Made by a program: the position numbers and the translations under genes
Source: Protonemura montana
Lineage: Eukaryota > Arthropoda > Insecta > Plecoptera > Nemouridae
Direction of reading: 5' to 3'
DNA length: 64,000 nucleotides
NCBI GenBank assembly: GCA_947568835.1
Contig: OX387605.1
Coordinates: 868,001-932,000 of the forward strand
Shown: positions 9,650 to 22,756 of the stretch, in pieces
Numbering within the stretch: position 1 is the stretch's first letter
Layout: every line of letters starts with the position of its first letter
Notes under the pieces: generated by a model
The model's database searches: none
What the model saw: the letters and a program-made list of their open reading frames with translations, nothing else
Told to the model about the DNA's origin: nothing

Positions 9650-11600
9650 CACAGAAATTGTATGAGACATGCGGCTATTTTCAATAAAAAATGGAAAATA
9701 TTATAATGAATAAAACAGTGAAACCAAATTAAACCTCCAATAAGAATAAGCATGGTATAAACATTTAGGTTACATTTTTATTCTATGGTGTAAATATAAA
9801 AGGTATTTGCCTCCAATGACATTTCAAAGTCAACTTTACTTCCATTGTTCCATACTGTTCCTTATATTTATATTTAATATATTCAAACATAAAGTATGCT
9901 CAGAAAAAACATAATGTGCACAAGTAAAATACCTCCAACTGCAGAATACAATATCTTGAGAAATCCTGGTTCAGTTATCTACTTGTATAACCAATAAAAA
10001 TAAAATAATTATAAAACCAAGACGTCAACAGGTCAATGGTTCAAAAAGAAATGGTCTCTTCGCACACACGTGTGCCGAGCGGTCACAGGTCTATTCGCAC
10101 GTCAAATATATGCGTGCAAGATTTATAACCTATCTTTTTTCTATAGTTGTATAGGTACCCATTCCTTTCCTTTCTTTAGGTAATAAAACGAAATCCTTTT
10201 TCTATAGCTATATCATCTCTGGATAACCATTGAATCGTGGAATTGGATGTACACTCCATGATTTGTGTGTCGCCAACGTTAGTTTCCAATTTCAAGTTTG
10301 TAGCTCTACTCGTTTTATGGCAATCTGTGATTTAGCTGAAAAACAGCTTTTTCTTCTTCGGTCAATTGCATAAAGAATGTTGATTGGCATTGATTGAAAT
10401 TTGCAGGATGGTGGGAGCCTATATTTTTTTTTATATAGCAGAATTTTGAATCATATTTTAGGCCAACCAATACGACGGCTGTTAATAAATCAAGTGAAAT
10501 TGTAGCTAAATGTTGTATTGTGAATTGAAAGAGAGTATCAGAATAAAAATTTACCCCTATCCCCTAACTTTAAGGGGTCAGTCTATAGGGGGTCTATATT
10601 TGTTTGAAAATGTATGAAAACAAAAGGATAGTGCAAAGAGTAGGTCATGGTTATTAACATTTATTTTTTAGTGAACTTATGCTGCCAACACAATTACCCT
10701 TCAAATACCTACGTACATTTTATCCATAACAAAAACTCACCTTGTCTATGTTTATAAAAATATTAAATAAAAAACACACACTTCCTTTATGCACTGGTTT
10801 GTTTCAGATTGTTTCAAATAATTTTAGATCACCAAAAATGTGAATGCTTGCATTGCATTGGAGTGGAGAAGATCACCATCGAAAATGTACTCAGTCTATG
10901 CTTATTAAATAAAACCAGTTGAAATGTAAATCTGTTAGCACTCATCTGGCGTAACAGATTTGATTCTCATTCAAATTTAAATCTTTAAGTTCAGGTATTT
11001 GAAAGTTACAACGAGACGATAGGATTTGTGTTGCCAAAAAGCGATACTACCATTGAGCTTGTAATGGTAGCACCAAAGAGCGGTGCCAGTTTTGCTTGTA
11101 TTTTAAGCACAGTTAATTTTGAAATTATTCCTGATGAAGAAATTCTGAAGATACTTTGTTAGATTGAACAATAAAAATAAGATGTCAGAAAAGCTCATCT
11201 TTTGGTAATAAGCCTGAGCATAAGAAGTTGAAATAATTGATTTTGTTCCTTTGTTTATTGGCATTTTTGCATCATGTGTAAAAAATAATATAACGACTTA
11301 TTTACAAAGTGACATTATGGGGTTTAGTGAGTAAAAACCATCATAATAAACCTAGCTACAATAATTAATAGTATGAATAACTCCACGAACATAAACATGT
11401 TAACAAGCTATTGATACCCACGACAGAGCAAGAACACAATAAACAGGAAGAAATAATAAACAAACACAAAATGACAAAACATGTACATGTATAAATAACA
11501 ACTCTCCACACGTTGTACTTGAACAGTTTATTTGACAAATGTTCAAAGCTGATTTGCTGCATTTATCTCCTGGATGGAAGTTGAGCAAACCAATCTAACC
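9650..11600. other. Intergenic DNA between MPI and MED4
   Basis: AT-rich and free of convincing ORFs or shared repeats. The 5' end of MPI faces it, so the MPI promoter should lie within the first few hundred bases above 9641. No TATA box was obvious. Confidence 0.4.
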
Positions 11601-11604
11601 AAGT

Positions 11605-12130
11605 GTAATCTCAGGATGAAATCTGTATTTAAATTGCAAACGCTTGCAATGCGCGGGCTATTTTATTAACAAAACTATAACCGTATCAAAAATTGATGCC
11701 CAAACGCGGACTTGAACTATAATACAAATACAAATACAAATACACTAGAATCGTCTCAAAAAGCCAGTGTCCAAGTGGCTCAATGGTTCAGAGCAACACC
11801 CACGACAGGTGGAGATCAGGGTCCAAGTAGCTCAATTGGTTAGAGCAACACCCGTGACAGGTGGAGATCGGGGTCCAAGTAGCTCAATGGTTCAGAGCAA
11901 CACCCGCGACAGGTGGAGATCGGGGTCCAAGTAGCTCAATGGTTCAGAGCAACACCCGCGACAGGTGGAGATCAGGGTCCAAGTAGCTCAATGGTTCAGA
12001 GCAACACCCGCGACAAGTGGAGATCGGGGTCCAAGTAGCTCAATTGGTTAGAGCAACACCCACGACAGGTGGAGATCGGGGTTCAGGTCCACGTTTGGGC
12101 ATCATTTTTTGAGACGGTTCTTGTGTTGTT
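11605..12130. mobile_element. tRNA-derived SINE with an expanded 52-bp head array
   Basis: Left part: TTTAAATTGCAAACGCTTGC and neighbours, the non-tRNA end of the family. Then about six copies of a 52-base unit GTCCAAGTAGCTCAATTGG plus TTAGAGCAACACCCGCGACA and GGTGGAGATCGGG. Each unit keeps a box A-like TAGCTCAATTGG; only the last continues into a box B-like GGTTCAGGTCC. The copy ends TTTGAGACGG. It lies just downstream of the MED4 stop. Confidence 0.75.
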
Positions 12131-12220
12131 AATAATTTAAAAAAAGTGTAATATCTGCTGGCTTGGAGCATGAAGACGTTCAGATATAGAATCCAACCAC
12201 CGACGTAACAACGCTGAGAG

Positions 12221-15200
12221 TCATTGAGAGTCACTGGATGAGCTGCTACTGGAGTCGGTGGACATAACTTCGACATCCTCGGTGTCTTTAGCTCGTGTAT
12301 CCATGACAACGCTTCCCCCGCCTCCAACTCCAACGTGCATCTCACCTGACGGGTGCCACGCAAACTGATTGGCCGCTGCCGCTGCTGGAACTTCTGCAAC
12401 AAGGATTCCTTTATCAGCACAAGACTACCACGGTTCGGGGACGAAGGCTGCACGCTAAACTAGTCGGCCTTTAAGTGACTCTAGACTCCGATTAGAACTC
12501 AGTGAAAGAGGGAACAAAATAAAAATGCAGGTTATGAAAGAAAAAACACAGTAGAAACATTTATGATCACCGATTTAACAAGGAGGCCATGTCTGGAAAA
12601 CAACAAACTGTTGTGTGAGGGAAGAAAAACTATTTGAACTGTGTTTTGAATGCTAAGTAAAGAACAACTAATACTAATACTACTAATTCAGTAGCCCTTT
12701 ACTTAGCATGCAAAACCCAGTTGAAATAGTTTTTGTTAAAACTAGTGCTAAGTTTAGATCAAGTAGACATGTGTCGGGAAGTGAGATCTTCCCTCCAAGT
12801 AAATGAAAGGTACTTAGACAGCATCCCGATATGACACCCATCCTCCTAATTAGATCCCTTTCACTGGTCACTAGGCCTTGTCACCTACAAAACTTGTACT
12901 CCATGTTATCATTAGAAAGGAAAAACTACCAATATATAAGGATAAGGGTGTAAAGCTCGGGAGTTCAGTTCCCTCGGAAGAGTTCAGTTGATACGGAGTA
13001 TTGTACGAAGTGTTGAGTAGAGAGTACAGAGCAGTACAATGTAACGAAAGTCGAGTTATCATTTTGCCAAGTGTAAATTGTACAAGTGTAACCAAGTGTC
13101 AAACGTCGAAACAGTGAATAAACCTACGATATTGTGTCTCAACGAGTAATCGCCTTCTACATCAACCAGCAGTCCTGACTCTGCCTGTGTACCTTTACCT
13201 ATCACCTCCTCCCGAACGGCGATCAACTATTACCATGGTGAGTTTCGTTTATTACCTTTGATCAAGCTAGCGCCATAAACCTAGCGACCCAACAACCCTC
13301 TACTTCTTCCCAATTACCCGTAATCTCACAAAGTCTTAGCAGCTTCTGGTCAGCTCGATAAATATAGATCAGTGGTGGCAGAGGTTAGCAATACCAGATT
13401 ATATCCTGTCAAGGTCCTCGGGCCTTCCGACACATGAGTCTAGAAGCCATCATGTTGTGTGAGATGTTGAATTTTAGCAAGGATGATGATGCCAGGGGAA
13501 TGCTGGGCTGGTTGACAGAGCTGGTATCTAAGAGAGCTTTGCTTACCTGTGGACGGTCTGTGTATGTCTGCCAGGCTGCTGGGAGGTTGAAGAAGATGAC
13601 CGTTGATAGGCAAGTCACTCAGCCGTCCCAAGAAGCCCAGTCGCATCTCGATATCTGCGCAAATAAACTATTTTGTTATAAAACGTTATACAATGGGACT
13701 TGCGCCTCAGGGGGCGGTGCGGTAAGGGGGTCTTAATCATGAAATCTTTTACCTTTTGCATCAATAGGTAAACAAAAAAGATGTACAGTAAAAAAAAGGG
13801 CCAAAATGACTAAAATGCACCGTCAAAATTTGTCCCAAATTAGCCTGCTGTGGTCCAGACTTCATTTAAACAATGTAAACCATCAATTCCAAGCGATAGC
13901 AAAATGATTCAACAAAACATCTTCACACTGGTTAAAACTAATCGAAATAAACTATTTTATTCTTTCCCGAAATTGGCCCCCCTGGCGTGGGAACACTGAC
14001 CACTTAATGCAAAACGTCAATTTTAGCAAGTGGTACAGGGCGGATAAAAATGAACGGTATTTCAATTTCTTTGGGGCCCCAATGGGGCAATGCCCAATGC
14101 CCCATTGCCAGTCCTATTGCCATTGCCATTGCCCCCAAAAAGGGATGCATTTTTGTAATATTTTACAATGGTCAATATGTCAGAATCAATAACATTGAAA
14201 CATAATTTTTGCACATGAAGTTTTCTTTTGGGTGTTAATAGGTTAATGTATAAACGGCTACAAGGTTTGGAATGATGGTATTAAGAGACAGCTACCTGTT
14301 GGATACGGGCGTCGAGGGTCACCAGGTTGCCAGCTCAGAGGAGCACAAACTGCGTTAGAAGCACTGATGCGGTGGGCAAACTTTATCAGATCTTCGGACG
14401 GCACTGGACAGCGACTAGCACGCGCGATGGAAGCCAGCTTCTGCTTGGCCTGATAAATCCCAGTTGCCTGGAAAACAGAACAAACCCAGAGTTAGATGCT
14501 GTTGAATGAATGACCATCATACACATGACCATCATACACATGACCATCATACACGTGACCATCATACACATGACCATCATACACATGACCATCATACACA
14601 TACCATCATATACATGACCATCATACACATGACCATCATACACATGACCATCATACACATGACCATCAAACACATGACCATCATATACATGACCATCATA
14701 CACATGACCATCATACACATGACCATCATACACATGACCATCATACACATGACCATCATACACATGACCATCATCCACATGACCATCATCCACATGACCA
14801 TCATACACATGACCATCAAACACATGACCATCATACACATGACCATCATACACATGACTATCATACACATGATCATCATACACATGACCATCATACACAT
14901 GACCATCATACACATGACCATCATACACATGACCATCATACACATGACCATCATACACATGACCATCATACACATGACCATCATACACATGACCATCATA
15001 TACATGACCATCATACACATGACCATCATACACTTGACCATCATGCACATGACCATCATACACATGACCATCAAACACATGACCATCATACACATGACCA
15101 TCATACACATGACCGTCATACACATGACCATCATACACATGACCATCATACACATGACCATCATACACATGACCATCATACACATGACCATCATACACAT

Positions 15201-17215
15201 GACCATCATACACATGACCATCATACACATGACCATCATACACATGACCATCATACACATGACCATCATACACATGACCATCATACACATGACTATCATA
15301 CACATAACCATCATACACATGACCATCATACACATGACCATCATACACATGACAAGCTCTGTTCGGGAGAGAGGTTGGAGGGATGAAAGTTAAGCAACAC
15401 TGCGCTGGGTCAGGTATTGGATGGGTGACCATCATACACATGACCTGTTCTGTTTGGGAGTGAGGTTGGAGGGATGATAGTTAAACAACACTGTGCTGGG
15501 TCAGGTATTGGATGGGTGATTATCATACACATGACCAGTTCTGTTCAGGAGAGAGGTTGGAGGGATGAAAGTTAAGCAACACTGCGCTGGGTCAGGTATT
15601 GGATGGGTAACCATCATACACATTACCAGTTCTGTTTGGGAGAGAGGTTGGAGGGATGAAAGTTAGTACAGCAACTCACTCGCCTTGCTTATCAACCTCT
15701 CGACAGCATGGATTTGTAGAGGAATCCTGTTGTTCGCGTTGTACCGTCCTTCGGAAAGGACGTTAAGCCGGTGATCCCCTTAGTCTTCGACAGGAGTAGG
15801 CTACGTGCCGGCACCAGGTTTCCCCTCCTCCCTTCTAGGCTAGGTTAGGTTCATCATCATCCACTCATTCACCGACGCCATTAGACCAGTGCCGCATGGC
15901 CAGATGTATCAGAGCTAGTTGTGCTATCAGGGCAATGGGTCAGTGCCGCACTGGGCCTGGTATCGGGTAATTTACCAGGATTTGTTCGGCTTCTTTTAGC
16001 TGCCGCTGCAGCTGTCTGATTTCATTGTCTTGTCGATCGACTTCGCTCTTCAAGACTTCCATTCTCTGGTTGATCTGCGCTTGTTCTTCTGCCAGCTTCA
16101 GCGTCTCTCTGAGTTCGTTGTCTTTCATGACCAGAAGCTCCGTGATTTGCACGTGGTCGGCAGTCGTCAGCTTTTGATGCTTCTGAGCGATGTAGTTTTC
16201 AATCAACTCTCTGGCAAAAGAAAATTACGTAAAAAACTAGTATATCTGTTACAACACATGAAGCAAGGGCAGAAATGTAATAGGAAATGTCATTAATTGT
16301 TACAAAAAAAAGGAGAGAAGATTGATTTATGCTTTTGTTTGATCCAAAGAGATAATGACAAGCATGGGACAAAGCCCTTGTCCTCCCAGCATTCCAGGCC
16401 AGAGCACAAGAAAACCAATGTCAGGATTGATAAGACAAAAACCACGGTATAAGTGTGTTGGGTTTGTATAGGTATATCTAGAAGTATAGATGGAGGTTTC
16501 ATTTTTAAACTGTAATTTGTAGGTCAAAGCAAGTAGTCTCATTGATTTTTTTCTCCCCAAATCAAAACTGTACAAATAAAGATGAAAAGATACTACGATC
16601 TCAAGCGATTGTGCTCTTGCCACTAATTCTTGTTTCCAACTGATGAACATGCGCAAGCCGAATGCAATTCGCCGGCTGGAGTGCCATATTTTGTCAGCTA
16701 TACTTGTATCATGGGCAAATACGTATAAATTAGGAGGTTAGGTAAAAATACCCATCTTGGTTGTTTTATGTTTGAGGTAAAATTTGGGACTGGACCTTGG
16801 TTACTTCAGATTTGTTTTTAATTTCATGCAAGTAAGGGAACTGGGACGTCACCCCGGCAAGGGTATTCTTAATTTATAGTACCTAATGCCTAATATATTT
16901 TATTCTATGCTGATGGTATTTCTGAGTGGAGTGGATAGTCTTTCACTAGAAATGATGTGTTACCACTGCCGAGTACCAAGGGATTAAAAATAAGATGTGG
17001 AGCATTGCAATTAAAATTACATTGTAAACACTCAGACATCGCAGAACTGTACTGCAAATTGTTTGATTAAACAATAAAACAAAATGTAGAGAGAAATTGG
17101 ATTGGTCACAGATAACCTCCAAATTGTGCTCCAACTCGACTTACTTAGAAATTAGTTCAATATCGTTAATCAACGAAGTAAGGCGTTCGCCAGTACTAGA
17201 ACCACTTGAAGTCAT
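12221..17215 (-). CDS. MED4: Mediator complex subunit 4 (five exons)
   Basis: Component of the Mediator middle module, which bridges activators and RNA polymerase II in the nucleus. Minus-strand exons: 17215-17145, 16210-15976, 14467-14296, 13654-13547, 12393-12221; all GT/AG, frame kept, 252 codons (human 270). The start is the only Met before [17 protein letters not shown]. Exon 2 encodes the coiled coil with the family signature [13 protein letters not shown]. Exon 3 carries [18 protein letters not shown] followed by [11 protein letters not shown], the most conserved MED4 block. The acidic-serine C-terminus [16 protein letters not shown] is also characteristic. Introns 2 and 4 are filled by repeats. 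The gene is complete and looks functional. Confidence 0.96.
12625..12773. mobile_element. Penelope-like repeat, inverted pair, interrupted
   Basis: Short inverted copy (AAAACTATTTGAACTG ... CAGTTGAAATAGTTTT) in MED4 intron 4. It breaks off at GTAGACATG, where an LTR-like sequence starts with TGTCGGGAAG, so the LTR element appears to have landed in it. Confidence 0.5.
12774..13370 (+). mobile_element. Probable solo LTR or LTR-retrotransposon remnant
   Basis: Begins TGTCGGGAAGTG and ends near ATAGATCA. It contains a TATA-like AATATATAAGG near 12931, an AATAAA near 13118 and, just beyond the end, GTGGTGGCAGAGG, which resembles the primer-binding region that follows many Gypsy-type LTRs. No internal coding sequence or partner LTR is present. 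It lies in MED4 intron 4. Confidence 0.4.
13655..14295. other. MED4 intron 3
   Basis: Intronic DNA. A short degenerate run alternating GGGGCAATGCCC and CCATTGCCATTGCC lies at 14075-14140. No other structure noticed. Confidence 0.4.
14509..15350. repeat. 15-bp minisatellite, about 56 copies
   Basis: Unit CATACACATGACCAT, in MED4 intron 2 immediately 5' of a 5S-derived SINE. The unit equals the stretch at the end of each 91-bp SINE head (GTGACCATCATACACATGACC), so it looks like a local expansion of that junction. Open in several frames because 15 is a multiple of 3; the repetitive His-Met-Thr-Ile-Ile and Tyr-Asp-Gly-His-Val reading frames are not genes. A smaller array of the same unit lies at 56728-56928. 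Confidence 0.92.
15351..15910 (+). mobile_element. 5S rRNA-derived SINE, copy 1
   Basis: About 3.5 heads of 91 bp, each with GTTAAGCAACACTGCGCTGG and TATTGGATGGGTGACC. These match in order and spacing the internal control region of 5S rRNA (AAGTTAAGCA ... TACTTGGATGGGTGACC). A single 36-bp module (inverse of GTCGAGAGGTTGATAAGC) follows, then the body with CCTTCGGAAAGGACGTTAAG and the end CGACGCCATTAGACCAGTGC. Position: MED4 intron 2. Confidence 0.8.
16211..17144. other. MED4 intron 1
   Basis: No shared repeat and no coding signal recognised. ORFs here lack family resemblance. Confidence 0.5.
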
Positions 17216-18194
17216 CGCAAATAAATGCGAAAATCGCTGATAAATCCTTGATTATAAATTGTAATTATCAAGGAAAGGCGACCGGCCACTACCAAACAAA
17301 CACAGAAATATTCTCACAGGTTTGGCGTGGGTGGCACCAGACTCCAGCTAGCGGCATATTCAGATTGAACATGGTGGATATTGTAGTACCCTTGTAGAGG
17401 CTACAATCAAGAAGTCTACGCATGGTTGAAAATGGTAAATAGCATTTTAAATCAACTATATCTACCAAAATAAAATCATGAGAAACTCAAAAATCTTCTA
17501 GAATGATAAAAACATAAAGAGGTACTTTGAGGTAGAAGGAAATTTTGTGCCCGAATTTCCTAAATGGGTTTAAAAGAATCCAACACCCAACAAAGACACA
17601 ATTTCTTGCTACCTTGAGTTACTAAACCGGCTTTAACTACCAAACAAAAACCTAGCACAACTCAAAAAGCTTGTAAAATGATAAGAACATACGGAGATGC
17701 CTTCAGGTAAAAGGAAAATTTTGGCCGAATTTTCTGAAGGAGTTAAATGGCGTTTAATACCCAACACCAATACGATTTTTTTGGTTTATCCACGGCTGTC
17801 GCCTGTATGTATGCAACCCACACCACATACGTGCACTCAGAATTGCCTTGCGTCACGGCGTTGTCAGTGCCCGTTAGATTCTACTTACACAGTCCCTTGT
17901 GCCAGAACAGCTGTTTTGAAATTAACCTTTACGTTTGTAGAGGAAAAGTGCAGACGAAGATAATTTCGCATTTATTTCTAATTTTGCGCCTGTTTGTTTA
18001 TTTAAATCATTTGACGAGTTAACAATGAAATCACTGAGTATGCGTAATGATAAGGTTTACAAACCTTAAAATACCTTGAGGTTAAAAGAAAATTTGGACC
18101 AGATTTTCTGAAAGGGGTTAAAAGGATGCCAATATCAAACAAAAAGATGAGTGAAGGCTGTGATCTCACGAGGACCGGTGTTTCCAACACGTCA
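17216..18194. other. Region upstream of MED4
   Basis: Faces the MED4 start and should hold its promoter. Two related stretches of about 100 bp near 17500-17600 and 17690-17760 (both with GGTAAAAGGAAAATTTT-like text and CCAACACC) hint at an old duplication; a third related piece is near 18070-18140. No gene recognised. Confidence 0.35.
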
Positions 18195-18885
18195 AACCGT
18201 TCGGTGGTCACCCATCCAATACCTGACCCAGCGCAGTGTTGCTTAACTTTCATCCCTCCAACCTCTCTCCCGAACAGAACTGGTCATGTGTATGATGGTC
18301 ACCCATCCAATACCTGACTCAGCGCAGTGTTGCTTAACTTTCATCCCTCCAACCTCTCTCCCGAACAGAACTGGTCATGTGTATGATGGTCACCCATCCA
18401 ATACCTGACTCAGCGCAGTGTTGCTTAACTTTCATCCCTCCAAACTCTCTCCCGAACAGAACTGGTCATGTGTATGATGGTCACCCATCCAATACCTGAC
18501 TCAGCGCAGTGTTGCTTAACTTTCATCCCTCCAACCTCTCTCCCGAACAGAACTGGTCATGTGTATGATGGTCACCCATCCAATACCTGACTCAGCGCAG
18601 TGTTGCTTAACTTTCATCCCTCCAAACTCTCTCCCGAACAGAACTGGTCATGTGTATGATGGTCACCCATCCAATACCTGACTCAGCGCAGTGTTGCTTA
18701 ACTTTCATCCCTCCAACCTCTCTCCCGAACAGAACTGGTCATGTGTATGATGGTCACCCATCCAATACCTGACTCAGCGCAGTGTTGCTTAACTTTCATC
18801 CCTCCAACCTCTCTCCCGAACAGAACTGGTCATGTGTATGATGGTCACCCATCCAATACCTGACCCAGCGCAGTGTTGCGCTGGG
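18195..18885 (-). repeat. 91-bp array of 5S-derived SINE heads
   Basis: About 7.5 tandem heads in minus orientation (CACCCATCCAATACCTGA and CAGTGTTGCTTAAC), exact period 91. There is no SINE body at either end, so the heads have amplified alone or the body was lost. Confidence 0.88.
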
Positions 18886-21800
18886 TGCTAAACAGGGTGC
18901 TAATGGCAGGTCAGGGTGAATGAAAGTATGACTGCCAAGACGCTAGTATGACCTCCGGATCTAAGCGTGGGCTGATGATTAGTAATATTAAAGGGAGGAA
19001 TCTGAGGAAACAAACTAGAAGCTGTCAGAATTAGCTGGAGTCTAACGGGCCTTTAGTGCAACATTTTCATACAAAATTGTGGCACGCAAAACAAAACTCT
19101 AGTCAAGTTTGCTGGTTATGTCCGAGCATTGCTTTGATGGAATGTACATGAAGCTAGTTTACGTGAGTAACATAACATGACAGTATCTTCTCTCTAGCAC
19201 AACGCAGCTGGGGTTAGCCTCTGTCTCTGTCTAGCCCTTGCGACAGAAGGAAACAACTTCTGTCCTTTGCCCTCACTTTTAAACTAATGCCTAGACTTAT
19301 GTTAAGCATTGCAAGATCCACTACAGAGCTAATATAATATTCATGCCGATGACAATTCAACGAGTTCAATCACTGCTTTAATAGTTATTAATATTAAAAG
19401 TAATAATTATTCAATTACATGGATGTGCTGCCACTAAAACTGAGCAGCGAAGCGTTACACAAATGAAATATCTCAGACAAATCTTAGACAATGTTTTCTC
19501 CCCCCGGCAATTGATAAGCATATGCAGATCAAACAGTGTATAGTATGTTCCCATTGCACAGGATTTTAAAATTTAATATGAAATTCACACCATCGAATGC
19601 ATGCTTCTTTGCAGGTGGCCGTCAAATGGATTGCATTTATTTTAAACAAGATGTCGGGCCTGAAAGAGGTGAACAATTGTATTCCAGGAAATTGAATTCA
19701 AGCTGTTCATATGCATGGGCAATCATAGTGGTTAATGGTTATTAAAGTACTGTACAGGTTATTATTGAGTATGGAAAAATGCAGATTGCCTTGAATTCGC
19801 TGTATTGTTTAAAAGTACGACTACAGCTGATTGGCTGGAGAAGGGTAGGTAGTCCCCATCCCTTCTCAGCGCACCATGTCCATGTCACAGTAGGTCAGTT
19901 GTCCAAACTTTGGCGAGCCTCCCGGACCTATTTGGGTTGTGTTCTTCGGTGAGCCTGGATTTGTCCAGCAGTGATCGGCAGTGAATGTGCAGAGAAATGG
20001 TTCAAGAGGATTACAGAAGGCGATTTAAACTGTGAGTATTGAAACATCATTATGAAATTCGCGGATATTTTTGTCACGAACATGTTTGACTATGACTTTT
20101 GACTTGGATGAGGACACGTGCCAGCTTGCTTCTCTGTTTCGCTGCAAAGAAGGTGAACGCGTCCGCAATACCTCCGATAAAAATCGAAAAAATGTCTGTA
20201 TTATTTCCTCGAAAACGCGATCAGCGCCGTCCCGTGAGTTTTACATTTGGTTTCACTTTGATTTGCCAACAAATTCAAGCCGTGGTTACTTTAGTTGAGT
20301 CTCGTTCTATGAAACTAAATGTTCTCGTTGGCTCGGGTCTGTTTGGAGGTCAGGTCAGAATACACAAAGGTCGAATTATTACCCTAAAATATAAGTTATT
20401 TATATACTTCTAGCGGGTGGTACAGAGGAAAATTGACGATATCGTATATATTAGATAATAATCTCCGCATATTTCATCATTTTTTTCATCGGCCTTTCAT
20501 TTGATCGAATTTATTGATAATTTTCACTTCTCAAATCGAAGTCGGCCGCCATTTGCCGACATTGTTTTACCATGGGTTAAACGGCACGCGCCGTCTGTGA
20601 CGACATGATATGTCATATGAACGATCTCCGCCATATTGTGCCGGGAAACGGTCCAATGGATACCTGCTCGACCAGGCAGCAGGGTGATTAAAAAACTTGA
20701 TTTATTGAGGTATGAGTGGTCATATTCTGACAAAACCAACTAAATTTAATTGACATAAAACGCTCTGCTATGATATCAGTACAGAGGTACAGACCAATTA
20801 TTTAACCGAAAGCTTCAGTATTGCACAAAAATACTCGGCGAGAGTTTAGCGATTGTTGTGATTGTAATTTCATTGCAATACATATAAAAACAAATATTTG
20901 TAAGCTCAATTTCTGTTTTATTTTGTAATTACGCACGTTTCAACCGTCGCATCTTGTCTCGCTGATACTGCATATGAATCCTCTAGATGGTATGACAACC
21001 ATCAGCTGCTTTGCTATCCAAAACTCTCTGAGATACTTCCCATTTATCTTGAATATGTTTTTGTGCGCTAGTTTTAAGATTGATTTGGACCAGAAACAGA
21101 CCCACAAGGCTGTCAACACCGTGCAATTATACATCAAAGCATGTCGATCCTGCATTTATTCCTGATTTCCCGTTCATTGCAGGTGAGACAAGTGTTGAAA
21201 AGAATGCCGAAGATGGATGGCATCATCATCATCATCTACTCGCTGCATTCCGGCCGAGTCGGGCGGTTACAACGGTTCTCCAAGCAAGCAAGCAAGGAAG
21301 GTAACCCTCATCGTGGAAACTACCAGCAGAACATCGCTGAAGTCAAGTTAAGTGAAGGGCAGGTCGAGGAATTGGCGCTACAGGGGAACCCACTTTCTTA
21401 CAGCTTGACATTTCATTTCATGTTTGTATTTTGTATTTTATTTGTCTTGTATTTTGTCTCGCCTTGTCCCGTTACAGCAAGCGTCAAGAGGTCAGGCAGG
21501 ATCCCATTTTTAGCTGACGACGTTGAGAGTTTCTAAACTCTGCTGTCTGTCATACAAAAGTTGCCCGCAAGATGCCACTTAGGATGAATTTTTAGCTCAA
21601 ACACAGAGTTAAATAACTCTTGCAAATGTTCACCGAACTGTTGGCTGAACGTAGGATGTGCTAATGACTGATAAATTCACCGCCAGTAGACGCATTGACC
21701 CTTGGGGTAACAATGCGTCTCTGCACGCTGGGATGTCTCTTGTCTTTACAGTTCATCTAGCATCAGTTCCGTGGTCCTGGATGGACGTCTTCGACAACCC

Positions 21801-21982
21801 CAACCCCGTAGTCAGGCCCCATCTTAGCTAGAGACAAGTTAGATCACTGGAATCAACCCCCGCTAGTCAACGCCCTGCCATCTCATTCCCTTGCCTCATT
21901 GCGTTCCCAGGCTCTTCATGGTACATCGGTACCTGTTAATATCCCCACACCCTGAAAGAACAACTGGAGCAAAAAGACATTG
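18886..21982. other. Intergenic DNA, no recognised gene
   Basis: Several ORFs of 60-130 codons occur (for example around 20071-20413 and 21141-21536, the latter with a hydrophobic stretch), but none resembles a known protein and splice joins I tried broke frame. A (CAT)n run lies near 21220-21236. Confidence 0.35.
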
Positions 21983-22180
21983 CTTGCTATGATGGTTATT
22001 AGACTCATGTCTACTTGATCTAAACTTAGCAAGTTAGCACCAGTTTTGAAAAAAAAAATTTCAACTGGGTTTTGAATGCTAAGTGAAGAACAACTAAATT
22101 TCCCTATATATAATATGGAAATTTAGTTGTCCTTTACTTAGCATTCAAAACCCATTTTAAATAGTTATTGTTAAATTGCT
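21983..22180. mobile_element. Penelope-like repeat, inverted pair
   Basis: TAGACTCATGTCTACTTGAT at the left, TTTCAACTGGGTTTTGAATG, then a short centre (TATATATAATATGG) and an inverse copy (GGAAATTTAGTTGTCC, CATTCAAAACCC). Another foldback arrangement of the family. Confidence 0.6.
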
Positions 22181-22388
22181 TAGCTCACAACGGTGTAAAC
22201 CTAGGAACCAGATGCTCGGTCATTGCAACGACTTCGAGGCACAGTTCCTGACAGGACAGAATGATCGCAGGTAAGATAGGATGGTTAGCAAATATCAGGA
22301 CATTAACACTAGAATACAGAATACCAGCGAGGCAGGATCTTCGTCTGAGCAGGATTTGAAATGAATACCAGCTTAAGTTATGACAAGT

Positions 22389-22600
22389 TTATTTTTGGCC
22401 CACAATTCTCAATCTTTTAGGCGTTGTCAGCATTTTGTAGTCATTAAAAGTTAGAAGAAGTTTCAAAATATGATCAGCTGTTTGCGTCCCAGCGATATTT
22501 GACAGGTTCAATTCTGGTTCTAAATAATCTTGGATATTTGATTCTAATCTTGTATTAGAATCAAGATATTCGCGTCTCGGTGCAGGTTCCCCTAGACGTA
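22389..22600 (-). CDS. Possible 3' terminal exon of an unrecognised gene
   Basis: Minus-strand open frame with a non-repetitive, protein-like composition ending LTTPKRLRIVGQK. An AG acceptor (CGTCTAG) precedes GGGGAACC-type sequence near 22600 and the stop overlaps an AATAAA poly(A) signal (near 22386-22391). I do not recognise the family. A second minus-strand candidate exon lies at about 27692-27801, beyond the satellite, so a gene spanning the 95-bp array is conceivable but unproven. Confidence 0.25.
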
Positions 22601-22756
22601 TAAGTTCCAGCGCGCCCAATCAAGCGCCCAATCAAGAACTTCCAGAACTTCCAGCTTCAAGGCATGAAGGCGATCTGCACGGCTCGTGCTAGAACGAGGT
22701 CGGCCATTTTGTGGGGAAAACACAAACACATGTAGCGCTAATTCCTTGACCGTCCT

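Noticed and set aside
14386-15441. Long ORFs on both strands (up to 351 codons) rich in Tyr-Asp-Gly-His-Val or His-Met-Thr-Ile-Ile
   Set aside because: They are translations of the 15-bp array; all frames stay open because the unit is a multiple of 3. They overlap MED4 intron 2 and exon 3.
19996-20035. First exon MVQEDYRRRFKL with GTGAGT donor
   Set aside because: Joining to the nearest strong acceptor (21191) gives an immediate stop, and no other partner exon was found.
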